Assembly (NCBI GenBank): GCA_016790435.1
Contig: JAEUPE010000262.1
Location: 1 to 42,797 of the forward strand
Direction of reading: 5' to 3'
Source of the DNA: Rubrivivax sp.
GTDB lineage: Bacteria; Pseudomonadota; Gammaproteobacteria; Burkholderiales; Burkholderiaceae_C
Length of the DNA: 42,797 nt
This document shows positions 8,226-16,896 of the stretch, in pieces (position 1 is the first letter of the stretch; each line of letters starts with the position of its first letter). The notes under the pieces were generated by a model, which worked only from the letters and a program-made list of their open reading frames with translations, was not told the origin of the DNA and made no database searches. A program made the position numbers and the translations under genes.

Positions 8226-8579
8226 ATGAACCTCATCGCCACGCTCGAGCAGGAAGAAATTTCCCGCCTGGACCGCAAGCTGCCCGAGTTCGCCCCGGGC
8301 GACACGGTGATCGTCAACGTCAACGTTGTCGAAGGCACGCGCAAGCGCGTGCAGGCCTACGAGGGCGTCGTCATTGCCAAACGCAACCGCGGGTTGAACA
8401 GCAGCTTCATCGTGCGCAAGATCAGCAGCGGCGAGGGCGTGGAGCGCACGTTCCAGCTCTACAGCCCGCTGATCGCCGGCATCGAAGTCAAGCGCCGCGG
8501 CGACGTGCGCCGCGCCAAGCTGTACTTCCTGCGCCAGCGCAGCGGCAAGTCGGCGCGCATCAAGGCCAAGCTGGCCTGA
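8226..8579 (+). CDS. rplS: 50S ribosomal protein L19
   Basis: A 117-residue protein located at the interface of the two subunits. It begins [15 protein letters not shown] and contains the conserved [20 protein letters not shown] and [13 protein letters not shown] segments. ATG at 8226 is preferred over the in-frame ATG at 8199 because it fits the family N-terminus and is preceded by GGAGAG about six bases upstream. It is the last gene of the rpsP operon. Confidence 0.97.
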   Translation: MNLIATLEQEEISRLDRKLPEFAPGDTVIVNVNVVEGTRKRVQAYEGVVIAKRNRGLNSSFIVRKISSGEGVERTFQLYSPLIAGIEVKRRGDVRRAKLYFLRQRSGKSARIKAKLA

Positions 8580-8646
8580 TCGCGCGGCCGCGGACCTGTC
8601 GGCGCCTCCGCGTCGGCCTGCCCGCTGCTTTTGCTGCCGTCGTCGT

Positions 8647-9345
8647 TTGGCTCCGCCTCGCATCCTCGACCCCCGCCAGGTGCCGGTGGCCGGGCACGAC
8701 GGGCATCTGCCCGGCATTGCGGCCGAGCGCTTGAAAGCGGCGCGGCTGCGCGAGCGCTTCGCCGCGAGCCGCCCCTTCACGCCGGAGATGCCCGGCGACG
8801 GTCGCCGTTTCGACCCGTCGCGCGAGCCGTCGCCAGCGGCGGTGCTGATACCGCTCGTGCAGCGGCCCGACGGCTTGGCCGTGCTGCTCACCCGCCGCAC
8901 CGAGCATCTGCGAGATCACGCCGGCCAGATCAGCTTCCCCGGGGGGCGCAGCGAACCCGATGACGCCGACCCGGCTGCCACCGCACTGCGCGAGACGGAA
9001 GAGGAGGTGGGCCTCGCCCGCCGGCAGGTCGAGGTGGTCGGTGAGCTCCCCGTCTACACCACCGTCACCAGCTACTCCGTGACCCCCGTGGTCGGGCTCG
9101 TGACGCCGCCGTTCGATCTCGCGCTCGATACCTTTGAAGTCGCCGAGGCGTTCGAGGTGCCGCTCGCGTTCCTGATGACGCCGGCGCACCATCGCCGACA
9201 CGTCTTCACGTTCGACGGCGGCCAGCGCCAGTTTCTCTCGATGCCCTGGCACGGCCCTGGCTCCGATGGCCAGATGCGCGAGTACTTCATCTGGGGCGCC
9301 ACGGCAGCCATGCTGCGCAACCTCTACCGATTTCTCTCGGACTGA
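8647..9345 (+). CDS. Nudix CoA pyrophosphatase (NudL/YeaB-like)
   Basis: A 232-residue Nudix hydrolase expected to split coenzyme A or its derivatives into phosphopantetheine and 3',5'-ADP. It has the UPF0035 signature that marks CoA pyrophosphatases, from LLTRRTEHLR (residues about 79–88) through HAGQISFPGG. This is directly followed by the Nudix box ending RETEEEVGL, with the metal-binding glutamates in place. A TTG codon at 8647 is the most probable start, 67 bases after rplS, because no ATG or GTG lies ahead of the conserved domain in frame. The N-terminal 60 residues form a helical region seen in proteobacterial homologues. Confidence 0.85.
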   Translation: MAPPRILDPRQVPVAGHDGHLPGIAAERLKAARLRERFAASRPFTPEMPGDGRRFDPSREPSPAAVLIPLVQRPDGLAVLLTRRTEHLRDHAGQISFPGGRSEPDDADPAATALRETEEEVGLARRQVEVVGELPVYTTVTSYSVTPVVGLVTPPFDLALDTFEVAEAFEVPLAFLMTPAHHRRHVFTFDGGQRQFLSMPWHGPGSDGQMREYFIWGATAAMLRNLYRFLSD

Positions 9346-9403
9346 TTGCGGCTGGGCTGTGCGCCCGCCCTGCGGGACAGGGCAACGCACCCTCTTCGCC
9401 CTC

Positions 9404-9409
9404 TATCAT
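9404..9409 (+). promoter_or_regulatory. −10 box eight bases before the CobD/AmpE-like start
   Basis: TATCAT is followed by eight bases and then the ATG at 9418. With the usual 6–8 base spacing to the transcription start, the message would begin at or within two bases of the start codon. There is no Shine–Dalgarno sequence ahead of the ATG, which fits a leaderless message. Confidence 0.4.
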
Positions 9410-9417
9410 CGCCGCCG

Positions 9418-10407
9418 ATGGGTTTTCTCGCGGTCCTCGTGGCGCTGGTGCTGGAGCAGATCAAGCCGCTGCCGCGCGAGTCATCGTCGCACGAGGCGCT
9501 GCGCGCCTACGTGGCCTGGTGTGGCCGCAACTTCGATGCCGGCCGCCCGCATCACGCCTGGGTGGCCTGGTGTGCCGCGGTGGGGGTGCCCGCGCTGGCC
9601 GTGGCGGGCATGTATCTCCTGCTGGACTGGCAGAACCCGTTGCTCGGCCTCGCATTCGACATCGTGGTGCTGTACGGCACGCTCGGCTTCCGGCAGTTCA
9701 GCCACTACTTCACCGACATCCGGGATGCGCTGGAGCGCGGTAACGAGGACGATGCGCGGCGACTGCTGGCCGAGTGGCGGCACCTGGACACCACGGAGCT
9801 GCCGCGCACGGAGGTGCTGCGCCACGTGATCGAGCACGCGTTGCTCGCGGCGCACCGACATGTCTTCGGCGTCTTCTTCTGGTTCGTCGCGCTGTCGGCG
9901 CTCGGGCTCGGGCCTGTGGGCGCCGTGCTCTATCGACTGGCCGAGTTCTGCAGCCGCTACTGGGGGTTCAAGCAACGTGCCATGGATGCGCCCGTCAACG
10001 AAGCCCTGCTGCGGCTCTCGCGACGGCTGTTCGCGCTCATCGACCACGTGCCGGCGCGGCTCACTGCCTTTGGCTTCGCGGTCGTCGGCGACTTCGAGGA
10101 AGCTGTGGCCGGCTGGCGCCGTGATGCGAGCCTCTGGCAGCACCCCAACGAGGGCATCATCCTCGCCGCCGCCGCAGGGGCCGTGGGAGTGCAGCTCGGC
10201 GGTGCCGCGCCCCAGGGCGTCACCCCCGACCGGCGCAAGACCTTCAGCAGCGGCGCGTCACCCGATCTGGCCGCCGCCGAGGGCTCGACCCCCGGCGCCC
10301 CCGCGCAGTTGGGTCATCTGGCCAGTGTCGTCGGCCTGGTCTGGAGGTCGGTCGTGCTGTGGCTGGTGCTCGTGGCCTTGCTGACGGCCGCCAACGTGCT
10401 GGGTTGA
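9418..10407 (+). CDS. CobD/CbiB-AmpE family membrane protein
   Basis: A 329-residue multi-pass membrane protein. Hydrophobic segments occur near the N-terminus (MGFLAVLVALVLEQI), at residues about 55–75, 140–165 and at the C-terminal end. The segments EQIKPLP, FRQFSHYFTDIRDALERGN and HRHVFGVFFWFVAL match the CobD/CbiB and AmpE superfamily. True CbiB makes adenosylcobinamide phosphate, but no other cobalamin gene is nearby and the short length resembles AmpE-type relatives, so a cobalamin role is doubtful. ATG at 9418 is chosen over an upstream in-frame start because of the −10 box at 9404. Convergent with rsgA. Confidence 0.75.
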   Translation: MGFLAVLVALVLEQIKPLPRESSSHEALRAYVAWCGRNFDAGRPHHAWVAWCAAVGVPALAVAGMYLLLDWQNPLLGLAFDIVVLYGTLGFRQFSHYFTDIRDALERGNEDDARRLLAEWRHLDTTELPRTEVLRHVIEHALLAAHRHVFGVFFWFVALSALGLGPVGAVLYRLAEFCSRYWGFKQRAMDAPVNEALLRLSRRLFALIDHVPARLTAFGFAVVGDFEEAVAGWRRDASLWQHPNEGIILAAAAGAVGVQLGGAAPQGVTPDRRKTFSSGASPDLAAAEGSTPGAPAQLGHLASVVGLVWRSVVLWLVLVALLTAANVLG

Positions 10408-10445
10408 TGGTCGCGCGCGGTTGGCGGTGCAACGGGTAGGGTGAC

Positions 10446-11393
10446 TCACCAGGTCTTGCGCGAGAGTTCTTCGTGCAACTCGGCGTAGATGCGCATGCGG
10501 CTGGCGCTGATGCGGCCCGCCTCGGCCGCGGCGCGCACGGCGCAGCCGGGCTCCCGCAGGTGCGTGCAGTTGCTGAAGCGGCACGCGCCAGAATGCGCCG
10601 CGAAATCGGGCATCAGGCTGGCGAGCTGCCGCGGCTCGACCTGGCGCAGCCCGAATTCCTGAAAGCCGGGCGAATCGATCAGTGCGCCACGATGCGCTTC
10701 GTCGAGCCAGTACCAGGTGGTGCGCGTCGTCGTGTGCTTGCCGGCCTGGAGCGCGCGCGACACCTCGCCCACCTGCGCCTCGGCGCCCGGCACGAAGCGG
10801 TTGATGAGGGTGCTCTTGCCCATGCCGCTCGGGCCCAGCACCAGGGTGGTCCTGTCCAGCAGAAGCGGCAACAGGGATTCGCGGGCAGCAGCCTCAGCGG
10901 CTGCAGGCACGTTGGCCAGCTTGGCCTTCAGTGCGAACTCGACCACCGGCACACCCATGGCGACATACGGCGCGAGGCGTGCCCGCGCCTGTGCCACGCC
11001 CGGCAGGTCGATCTTGTTCAGGCCGATGAAGGCCGGCACGTCGGCCTCGCGCGCAGCGATCAGGGCGCGCGCCAGCTGGCTCTCGGAAAACGGCGGGTCG
11101 ACCGCCACCAGCACGAGCAGCTGGCCGAGGTTGGCCGCGAAGCTCTTCGTGCGCCACTCGTCCTGGCGGAAGAAGAGATTGCGGCGCTCCAGCATGGCGG
11201 TGATCACGCCGCCGTCGCCGGTCGGCTCCCAGCGCACGCGGTCTCCGACCACGAGGTCGCTCTTCTTGCCGCGGGTCTGGCAACGGATGCGCTCGCCGGC
11301 GCGCGTCTCCACCAGCACCTGGCGCCCGAAGGTGGCGACGACGAGCGCGGCGTCCCGGTCGGCCCCTGCTGGGGAGGAATTGACCGCGATCAA
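10446..11393 (-). CDS. rsgA: Small ribosomal subunit biogenesis GTPase RsgA
   Basis: A circularly permuted GTPase of about 315 residues that checks late 30S assembly. An N-terminal OB fold is followed by the permuted motifs in the order G4 (NKID), G1 (GPSGMGKST) and G3 (DSPGFQEFGL). The C-terminal zinc cluster CRFSNCTHLREPGC is intact. The likely start is the TTG at 11393, which overlaps the end of the upstream pterin dehydratase gene by four bases; no ATG lies between this point and the OB fold. The overlapping arrangement suggests translational coupling within ste24–PCD–rsgA. Confidence 0.9.
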   Translation of the reverse strand: MIAVNSSPAGADRDAALVVATFGRQVLVETRAGERIRCQTRGKKSDLVVGDRVRWEPTGDGGVITAMLERRNLFFRQDEWRTKSFAANLGQLLVLVAVDPPFSESQLARALIAAREADVPAFIGLNKIDLPGVAQARARLAPYVAMGVPVVEFALKAKLANVPAAAEAAARESLLPLLLDRTTLVLGPSGMGKSTLINRFVPGAEAQVGEVSRALQAGKHTTTRTTWYWLDEAHRGALIDSPGFQEFGLRQVEPRQLASLMPDFAAHSGACRFSNCTHLREPGCAVRAAAEAGRISASRMRIYAELHEELSRKTW

Positions 11394-11716
11394 GGCCCGA
11401 GCGCGTCCACCTTGGCGGCGCAGATGAAGTCGTTGATCGTGATGCCGCCGGCCGAGTGCGTGCGGTAGCGCAGCGTGCAGCGGTCGTAGCCGACGATCAG
11501 GTCGGGGTGGTGGTCCTCGCGGTGGGCGATCCATGCCACCGCATTGACGAAGGCCATCGTGCGGTGGAAGTCGGCGAACTCGAATCGCCGTTCGAGCATG
11601 CCATCCACGACCGCCCAGCCTGGGACCAGGGGGAGATGCAGGGCGACCTCGTCGGCCGCGAGTGGCCGGCCGTGGATCGGGCGGCAATGGCCGGCGAGCA
11701 GTTCTTCAGCGGTCAA
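11390..11716 (-). CDS. 4a-hydroxytetrahydrobiopterin dehydratase (pterin-4a-carbinolamine dehydratase)
   Basis: A protein of about 108 residues of the PCD/DCoH family, which recycles pterin cofactor after aromatic hydroxylation. The active-site signature is visible as [20 protein letters not shown] followed by [19 protein letters not shown], with the catalytic His pair and the downstream Asp. The proposed start is TTG at 11716, preceded by GGGAAGG about seven bases upstream. The same open frame runs far upstream through the protease gene on the same strand, but that part has no PCD character. No phenylalanine hydroxylase is encoded in the window. Confidence 0.85.
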   Translation of the reverse strand: MTAEELLAGHCRPIHGRPLAADEVALHLPLVPGWAVVDGMLERRFEFADFHRTMAFVNAVAWIAHREDHHPDLIVGYDRCTLRYRTHSAGGITINDFICAAKVDALGP

Positions 11717-11775
11717 GCCGCAGGCCTTCCCAAGGACTCGATCGCCACCAACGCTCCGGGTCGCATCGCCATGGC

Positions 11776-13056
11776 TCAAGCGGGCGTCGGCAGGGCCGCC
11801 AAGCGCTCCGAGGCCGGCGGGTGCGAGTAGTAGAAGCGCACGTAGACCGGGTCCGGCGTCAGCGTCGAAGCGTTGTCCTCGTGCAGCTTGAGCAGCGCGC
11901 GTGCAAGGTCGCGCCCGTCGGCCTGCGTGCAGGCATAGGCATCGGCCTGGAACTCGTGCCGCCGCGACAACTGCGCCATGAGCGGCGTGACGAAGAACGT
12001 GACGGGCGGCAACGCGAGTGCAAAGAGCACGAGCGCGAGGGCATCGTTCGGCGCGGCCAGGTTCGGCGCGACGCCGAGGCCGGCGAAGAAGCCGCCCTGC
12101 GCCGCCAGCCAGCCCAGCAGCGCCAGGCCGGCCAGGCTGAGCGCGAAGATGCCCACCATGCGCTTGCCTACGTGCCGGTGCTTGAAGTGGCCGAGTTCGT
12201 GCGCCAGCACCGCCTCCACCTCGCCCGGCGTCAGGCGGGAAAGAAGTGTGTCGAAGAAGACGACCCGCTTGGCCGCCCCGAGCCCGGTGAAGTAGGCGTT
12301 GGCATGAGCCGAGCGCCGGCTGCCGTCCATGACGAACAGGCCCTTGGCGGCAAAGCCGCAGCGCTGCATCAGCGCCCGCACGCGGTCGGAGAGCGTCTTG
12401 TCGGTGAGCGGCTCGAACTTGTTGAACATCGGCGCGATCACGGTCGGATAGAGCACCAGCAGCACGAGGTTGAACCCCACCCAGGCCACCCAGGCCCAGA
12501 ACCACCAGGCCTGCCACCAATGGCTGCCCGACGAGCCCATGATCCACAGGATCAATGCCGCCAGCGGCAGCCCGATCACCAGGCTGACAAGCGTTCCCTT
12601 GGCGAGGTCGGCCACCCACAGGGCGGGCGACATGCGGTTGAACCCGAAGCGCTGCTCGATGCGGAAGGTCTCGAACCAGTTGAGCGGCAACTCGATCACG
12701 GCGCCGATGAATCCGAAGGCCGTGAGCAGCGCCAGCTGGTAGACCATGTTTCCGAAGCGCGGCTGCACGAAGTCGCGCACGAGGGTGTTGAGGGCGTCCA
12801 GCCCGCCGAGCAGCGTCCAGCCCAGCAGCAGCGCCGTGCCGAAGGCCGTGCTGAGCGTGCCGAAACGCACCTGCGCCAGCGTGTAGTCGGCCGCACGGCG
12901 GTGCGCCTCGGTCGTGACGGTGGCCGCGAAGGCGGCAGGCACCTGCCCGCGGTGCAGGGCGACATGTCGCATCTGCCGCGAAGCCAGCCAGAGACGGGCC
13001 GCGAACGAGCTGAGCACCGCGGCCAGGAACAGGATGGTGAACGACGACGCGGACAT
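11776..13056 (-). CDS. M48 family metalloprotease, Ste24/CAAX prenyl protease 1 type
   Basis: A 426-residue integral-membrane zinc protease. Several transmembrane segments precede the HEXXH zinc site ([10 protein letters not shown], residues about 280–290), and the third zinc ligand lies in the downstream segment [11 protein letters not shown]. The terminal block [14 protein letters not shown] is typical of the Ste24 branch. In bacteria these enzymes take part in membrane-protein quality control; the exact substrate is unknown. The ATG at 13056 starts directly at the first helix. It lies six bases after a TACACT −10 box, so the message is probably leaderless. Divergent from orn. Confidence 0.9.
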   Translation of the reverse strand: MSASSFTILFLAAVLSSFAARLWLASRQMRHVALHRGQVPAAFAATVTTEAHRRAADYTLAQVRFGTLSTAFGTALLLGWTLLGGLDALNTLVRDFVQPRFGNMVYQLALLTAFGFIGAVIELPLNWFETFRIEQRFGFNRMSPALWVADLAKGTLVSLVIGLPLAALILWIMGSSGSHWWQAWWFWAWVAWVGFNLVLLVLYPTVIAPMFNKFEPLTDKTLSDRVRALMQRCGFAAKGLFVMDGSRRSAHANAYFTGLGAAKRVVFFDTLLSRLTPGEVEAVLAHELGHFKHRHVGKRMVGIFALSLAGLALLGWLAAQGGFFAGLGVAPNLAAPNDALALVLFALALPPVTFFVTPLMAQLSRRHEFQADAYACTQADGRDLARALLKLHEDNASTLTPDPVYVRFYYSHPPASERLAALPTPA

Positions 13057-13062
13057 GGCCCA

Positions 13063-13068
13063 AGTGTA
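13063..13068 (-). promoter_or_regulatory. −10 box six bases before the M48 protease start
   Basis: On the minus strand TACACT is followed by TGGGCC and then ATG. The predicted transcription start coincides with the start codon and no ribosome-binding site is present, so a leaderless message is likely. Confidence 0.45.
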
Positions 13069-13123
13069 GGGGGCTCGCTTGCGACCTCTCCTCACCGCCT
13101 GTCCTCGCCCCTCGTGCATGCCG

Positions 13124-13129
13124 GACAAT
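13124..13129 (+). promoter_or_regulatory. −10 box eight bases before orn
   Basis: GACAAT lies eight bases before the orn ATG at 13138. Its placement again predicts a leaderless or nearly leaderless message. No purine-rich ribosome-binding site is obvious, apart from a weak CAGG that would lie downstream of or at the start of transcription. Confidence 0.35.
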
Positions 13130-13137
13130 GCAGGTCC

Positions 13138-13704
13138 ATGACTGCCACCGCCCCCACGCTCGCACCCAGCGAACACAACCTGATCTGGATCGACCTCGAG
13201 ATGACCGGCCTCGTGCCCGAGCGCGACCGCATCATCGAGATCGCCGTCGTGGTGACCGACCCGCAGGTCAGCCAGCGTGTCGAGGGGCCCGTTTTCGCGG
13301 TGCACCAGAGCGATGCCGTGCTCGACGGCATGGACGCCTGGAACAAGGGCACGCACGGTCGCAGCGGGCTGACCGAACGCGTGCGCGCCTCGGCCATCGA
13401 CGAGGAGGCGGCGACCGCGAGCGTCATCGAATTCCTGCGCGCCTACGTGCCGGCCGGCAAGAGCCCCATGTGCGGCAACAGCATTTGCCAGGACCGGCGC
13501 TTCCTGGCCATCCACATGCCCAAGCTCGAAAGCTTCTTCCACTACCGCAACCTGGACGTCAGCACGCTGAAGGAACTGGCGCGGCGCTGGAAGCCCGCGG
13601 CGCTCGAAGGGTTCAAGAAGGCCCAGGCGCACACGGCGCTGGCCGACATCCACGAGTCGATCGACGAGTTGCTGCACTACCGGACGCACTTGCTGCAGGC
13701 CTGA
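13138..13704 (+). CDS. orn: Oligoribonuclease
   Basis: A 188-residue DEDDh 3'-5' exonuclease that degrades diribonucleotides, including pGpG from cyclic-di-GMP turnover. The DEDD carboxylates are visible as WIDLEMTGL (residues about 17–25), the second Asp in [10 protein letters not shown] and the [11 protein letters not shown] block near the C-terminus (His and Asp). Length matches the family (about 180–200). The gene is divergent from the M48 protease, with only 81 bases between the two start codons. Confidence 0.96.
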   Translation: MTATAPTLAPSEHNLIWIDLEMTGLVPERDRIIEIAVVVTDPQVSQRVEGPVFAVHQSDAVLDGMDAWNKGTHGRSGLTERVRASAIDEEAATASVIEFLRAYVPAGKSPMCGNSICQDRRFLAIHMPKLESFFHYRNLDVSTLKELARRWKPAALEGFKKAQAHTALADIHESIDELLHYRTHLLQA

Positions 13705-13755
13705 GGTCGGGGGCGGCGAGTCGCGCCCGCGCGGCGGGGCGGCTGCGGCGCGGCG

Positions 13756-13773
13756 TTGTCACAAAACTGCCGC
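13756..13773 (+). promoter_or_regulatory. Pho box (PhoB-binding site) upstream of ppk1
   Basis: TTGTCACAAAACTGCCGC matches about 14 of 18 positions of the consensus of two CTGTCAT-type direct repeats separated by AAAA. It ends ten bases before a TAGACT −10 box, the geometry of PhoB-activated promoters in which the box replaces the −35 element. Confidence 0.65.
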
Positions 13774-13783
13774 ACGGCCCGCA

Positions 13784-13789
13784 TAGACT
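13784..13789 (+). promoter_or_regulatory. −10 box six bases before ppk1
   Basis: TAGACT is followed by GCGCCC and the ATG of ppk1. The predicted start of transcription falls on the start codon, and there is no Shine–Dalgarno sequence, so a leaderless message is likely. Confidence 0.5.
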
Positions 13790-13795
13790 GCGCCC

Positions 13796-15898
13796 ATGAC
13801 CGACGCTGCGCGCGGCGCAGAGGTCGCGGCGGCCGCCGATCCGGCCGCGGCCGAGATGCGGCTGCTGAGCCGCGAAGCCTCCATCCTCGAGTTCAACCGC
13901 CGCGTGCTGGCGCAGGCGCGGCGCGCCGATGTGCCGGTGCTCGAACGCCTGCGCTACATCACCATCGTCTCGTCCAACCTCGACGAATTCTTCGAGATCC
14001 GCGTCGCCGACACCCTGGCCGCGCAGCGCGAGCCCGGCAGCGGCGTCGGGCCGGCCGAGGTGGAGGCCATGTCGCAGGCGGCGCATGCGCTCATCGACGA
14101 GCAGTACGCGCTGCTCAACGACGTGTTGATGCCGGCCCTGGCCGAGACCGGCATCGTCGTGCTCAACCACGCCGAGCGGGACGGGGCACAGCGTGCCTGG
14201 GTGGCCGAGTTCTTCGAGAACCAGGTGCGGCCGTTGCTCGTGCCGGTGAGCCTGGACCCCAGCCACCCGTTCCCGATGGTGGCGAACAAGTCGCTCAACT
14301 TCATTGCCCGCCTCGACGGGCGCGATGCCTTCGGGCGCGAGAACCAGATCGCCATCGTCAAGGTGCCGCGCGTGCTGCCGCGCGTCATCCGCCTGCCGCG
14401 GCACCTGTGCGGCTCACGCCAGGGTTTCGTGCTGCTGACGAGCGTGATCCGGGCCCACCTCGGCGAGTTGTTCCCCGGGCGCGAAGTGCTCGCGTTCTCG
14501 CAGTTCCGCGTCACGCGCGACTCCGATCTCGAGATCGATGGCGACGACGTCACCAACCTGCGCCAGGCGCTGCGCAGCCACCTTACCCGGCGCCACTTCG
14601 GCGAGGCCATCCGCCTCGAGGTGGTGTCGTCCTGCCCGGCCGAGCTTTCGGGGTTCCTGCTCGAGCAGTTCGGGCTGCCGCCCGCTGCGCTGTTCAAGGT
14701 CAACGGCCCGGTGAACCTGGTGCGCCTGAACCAGCTCATCGACATGGCCGAGGCCGACGCGTTGCGCTTCCCGCCTTTCGAGCCGGCCTGGCCCCTGGCG
14801 CTGTCGCCCGACCGCTCCATCCTCGAGCAGCTGCGCGAGGGCGGCGGACGCGACGTGCTGCTGCATCACCCGTTCGAGAGCTTCGAGCCGGTCGTGCGCT
14901 TCCTGCACGAGGCGGTGCACGACCCCGAGGTCCTGGCCATCCGCCAGACCATCTATCGCACCGGCAGCGAAAGCGTGCTGATGGATCTGCTGATCGAGGC
15001 GGCTCGGCGTGGCAAGGAGGTGCTCGTCGTCGTCGAGCTGAAGGCGCGCTTCGACGAGGAGGCCAACATCAACTGGGCCGAGCGGCTGGAGGCGGTCGGC
15101 GCGCAGGTCGTCTACGGCATCGTCGGGCTGAAGACGCATGCCAAGCTGCTGCTCGTCACACGGCGCGAGCGGCACGGCGGCGGCGAGCGCCTGCGGCGCT
15201 TTGCACACCTTTCCACCGGCAACTACAACCCGCGCACGGCTCGCCTTTACACGGACATCGGCTATTTCACGACCGATGCGGGCCTCACGGCCGACATCGA
15301 GGCCGTCTTCCTGCAGCTGGCCAGCCAAGGGCGATTGCGCTCGCCGCAGCATCTGGTCGCGGCGCCCTTCCAGTTGCACCGGCGCATGATCAGCTACCTG
15401 AAGCGCGTCGCCGAGGCGGCGCGGGCGGGGCGGCCGGCTCGCGTCGTGGCCAAGATCAACGCGCTGACCGACCCCGCGCTCATCGGCGCACTGGCCGAGG
15501 CAGGGCGTGCAGGCGCGTCGATCGACCTCATCGTGCGTGGTGCCTGCATGTTGCCGCCAGGGCTGCCCGGGCTGACGCCGAACATCCGCGTGCGCTCGGT
15601 CATCGGGCGCTTCCTGGAGCACACGCGGATCTTCTACTTCCGCTGGGGCGCCGACGATGCCGACGAGGTGCTGTATCTCTCCAGCGCCGACTGGATGAGC
15701 CGCAACATGTTTCGCCGCATCGAGGTGGCGTGGCCGGTGCGCGATGCCGCGTTGCGCCAGCGACTGATCGACGAGGCGCTGGTGCCCTACCTGCGCGACG
15801 AGCGCGATGCCTGGGCGCTGCAATCCGACGGCAGTTACCGGCGCGTGTCCGAAGCGGGCCTCAGCGCGCAGCAGGCGCTGCTCCAGCGCTACGCCTGA
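13796..15898 (+). CDS. ppk1: Polyphosphate kinase 1
   Basis: A 700-residue enzyme that polymerises the gamma-phosphate of ATP into polyphosphate. The N-terminal helical domain begins at SREASILEFNRRVL, and the head domain follows. The two phospholipase-D-like catalytic regions contain the phospho-histidine site in VGLKTHAKLLLV (near residue 447) and the second histidine in RFLEHTRIFYFRWG (near residue 607). RIEVAWPV lies near the C-terminus. Length is typical (about 690–720). It is preceded by a Pho box and lies just after orn, so it is expected to be induced by phosphate starvation. ATG at 13796 fits the promoter layout. Confidence 0.95.
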   Translation: MTDAARGAEVAAAADPAAAEMRLLSREASILEFNRRVLAQARRADVPVLERLRYITIVSSNLDEFFEIRVADTLAAQREPGSGVGPAEVEAMSQAAHALIDEQYALLNDVLMPALAETGIVVLNHAERDGAQRAWVAEFFENQVRPLLVPVSLDPSHPFPMVANKSLNFIARLDGRDAFGRENQIAIVKVPRVLPRVIRLPRHLCGSRQGFVLLTSVIRAHLGELFPGREVLAFSQFRVTRDSDLEIDGDDVTNLRQALRSHLTRRHFGEAIRLEVVSSCPAELSGFLLEQFGLPPAALFKVNGPVNLVRLNQLIDMAEADALRFPPFEPAWPLALSPDRSILEQLREGGGRDVLLHHPFESFEPVVRFLHEAVHDPEVLAIRQTIYRTGSESVLMDLLIEAARRGKEVLVVVELKARFDEEANINWAERLEAVGAQVVYGIVGLKTHAKLLLVTRRERHGGGERLRRFAHLSTGNYNPRTARLYTDIGYFTTDAGLTADIEAVFLQLASQGRLRSPQHLVAAPFQLHRRMISYLKRVAEAARAGRPARVVAKINALTDPALIGALAEAGRAGASIDLIVRGACMLPPGLPGLTPNIRVRSVIGRFLEHTRIFYFRWGADDADEVLYLSSADWMSRNMFRRIEVAWPVRDAALRQRLIDEALVPYLRDERDAWALQSDGSYRRVSEAGLSAQQALLQRYA

Positions 15899-15966
15899 GG
15901 CCGGGGGCGACGCCTGGGGGTCGGAGCCGCAGACGGGGATCCGCGGGGCCGGCGCCGGCTTGGCGG

Positions 15967-15972
15967 CAGAAT
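15967..15972 (+). promoter_or_regulatory. Possible −10 box for the ZIP transporter
   Basis: CAGAAT lies 55 bases before the ZIP start, in the 129-base gap after ppk1. A purine-rich CAGGAGCCGG further down would serve as a ribosome-binding region. No −35 is recognised. Confidence 0.25.
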
Positions 15973-16027
15973 CGCGCCCCATCCCCGCAATCCCGCGCAA
16001 CAGGAGCCGGCCAAGGCGGCCGGGCCC

Positions 16028-16867
16028 ATGACGCTGCTCTACATCATCCTGGCCACCGCCATCGGGGGCATTGTCTCGGTCGCCATCGCGGCGACGCTCA
16101 CGGTCGGGCTGCTCGGCCGCGTCGTGAAGAACCTCGTCAGCCTGTCGGCCGGCGTGTTGCTTGCGACGGCGCTGCTGCATGTGCTGCCCGAGGCCTTCGA
16201 GAGCATCGCCGGCGCACACGATGCCGCGCATGGGGCCGCCGCCACCGCCGCCGACGGGCACCGGCCGACCGCGGCGACGTTGTTCGCGACGCTGCTAGCA
16301 GGACTGCTCTTCTTCTGGCTGCTGGAGAAGGCGGAGTTGTACCGCCATGTCCACCACCACGAGGGCGACGGGCACGACCATCACCACCACTTCGACGCGC
16401 AGCAGGCCGGCCGCGGCGGCCTCGCGGTGCTCGTCGGCGATGCGGTGCACAACTTCTGCGACGGCGTGATCATCGCCGCGGCCTTCCTGGCCGACCCGGC
16501 GCTCGGCGTCGTCACGGCGATCGCCGTGGCCGCGCACGAGATCCCGCAGGAGGCGGGCGACTTCATCGTGCTGCTCAATGCCGGATTCGGCCGGGCCAAG
16601 GCGCTGGCTTTCAACCTGCTCTCGGGCGCCGCTGCCGTGGCCGGTGGCGTGCTCGGCTACTACATGGTGGGGCCATTCCAGAACCTGCTGCCCTACCTGC
16701 TCGTCGCTGCCTCGAGCAGCTTCATCTACGTGGCCGTGGCCGACCTGCTGCCGCAACTCCAGCAGCGCCTGTCATGGCGAGAGACTGCGTTGCAGGTGGC
16801 TTGGCTGCTGGCCGGCCTTGCCATCGTGGTGGTGGCGCGCGAACTGCTGCAGCAGCACGCGCATTGA
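16028..16867 (+). CDS. ZIP family divalent metal transporter
   Basis: A 279-residue inner-membrane protein of the ZIP (Zrt/Irt-like) family. About eight hydrophobic helices are visible. The loop between the third and fourth helices is histidine rich (HVHHHEGDGHDHHHHF, residues about 108–123), as in zinc-handling members. The metal-binding helix IV carries HNFCDGVIIAAAF and helix V carries HEIPQEAGDFIVLLNAG, with the paired HNxxD and HEIPQE motifs. The likely substrate is zinc or a similar divalent cation; the direction of transport follows from the family. It is convergent with the universal stress protein gene. Confidence 0.9.
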   Translation: MTLLYIILATAIGGIVSVAIAATLTVGLLGRVVKNLVSLSAGVLLATALLHVLPEAFESIAGAHDAAHGAAATAADGHRPTAATLFATLLAGLLFFWLLEKAELYRHVHHHEGDGHDHHHHFDAQQAGRGGLAVLVGDAVHNFCDGVIIAAAFLADPALGVVTAIAVAAHEIPQEAGDFIVLLNAGFGRAKALAFNLLSGAAAVAGGVLGYYMVGPFQNLLPYLLVAASSSFIYVAVADLLPQLQQRLSWRETALQVAWLLAGLAIVVVARELLQQHAH

Positions 16868-16896
16868 ACTTCTTTCCGTGACTGCGTCGGTGGTGT

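Noticed and set aside
9418..10407. Cobalamin pathway or B12 riboswitch linked to the CobD-like gene
   Set aside because: There is no room for a riboswitch, since the −10 box is eight bases from the ATG, and no other cobalamin gene is present in the window.
11390..13165. A 591-codon frame that ends in the pterin dehydratase, suggesting a fusion protein
   Set aside because: Only the last 108 codons resemble a known protein. The rest is an alternative frame of the M48 protease gene on the same strand.
13756..16881. A 1041-codon open frame on the plus strand over ppk1 and the ZIP gene
   Set aside because: It is an Arg/Ala-rich alternative frame of ppk1 and the ZIP transporter, without any recognisable motif.
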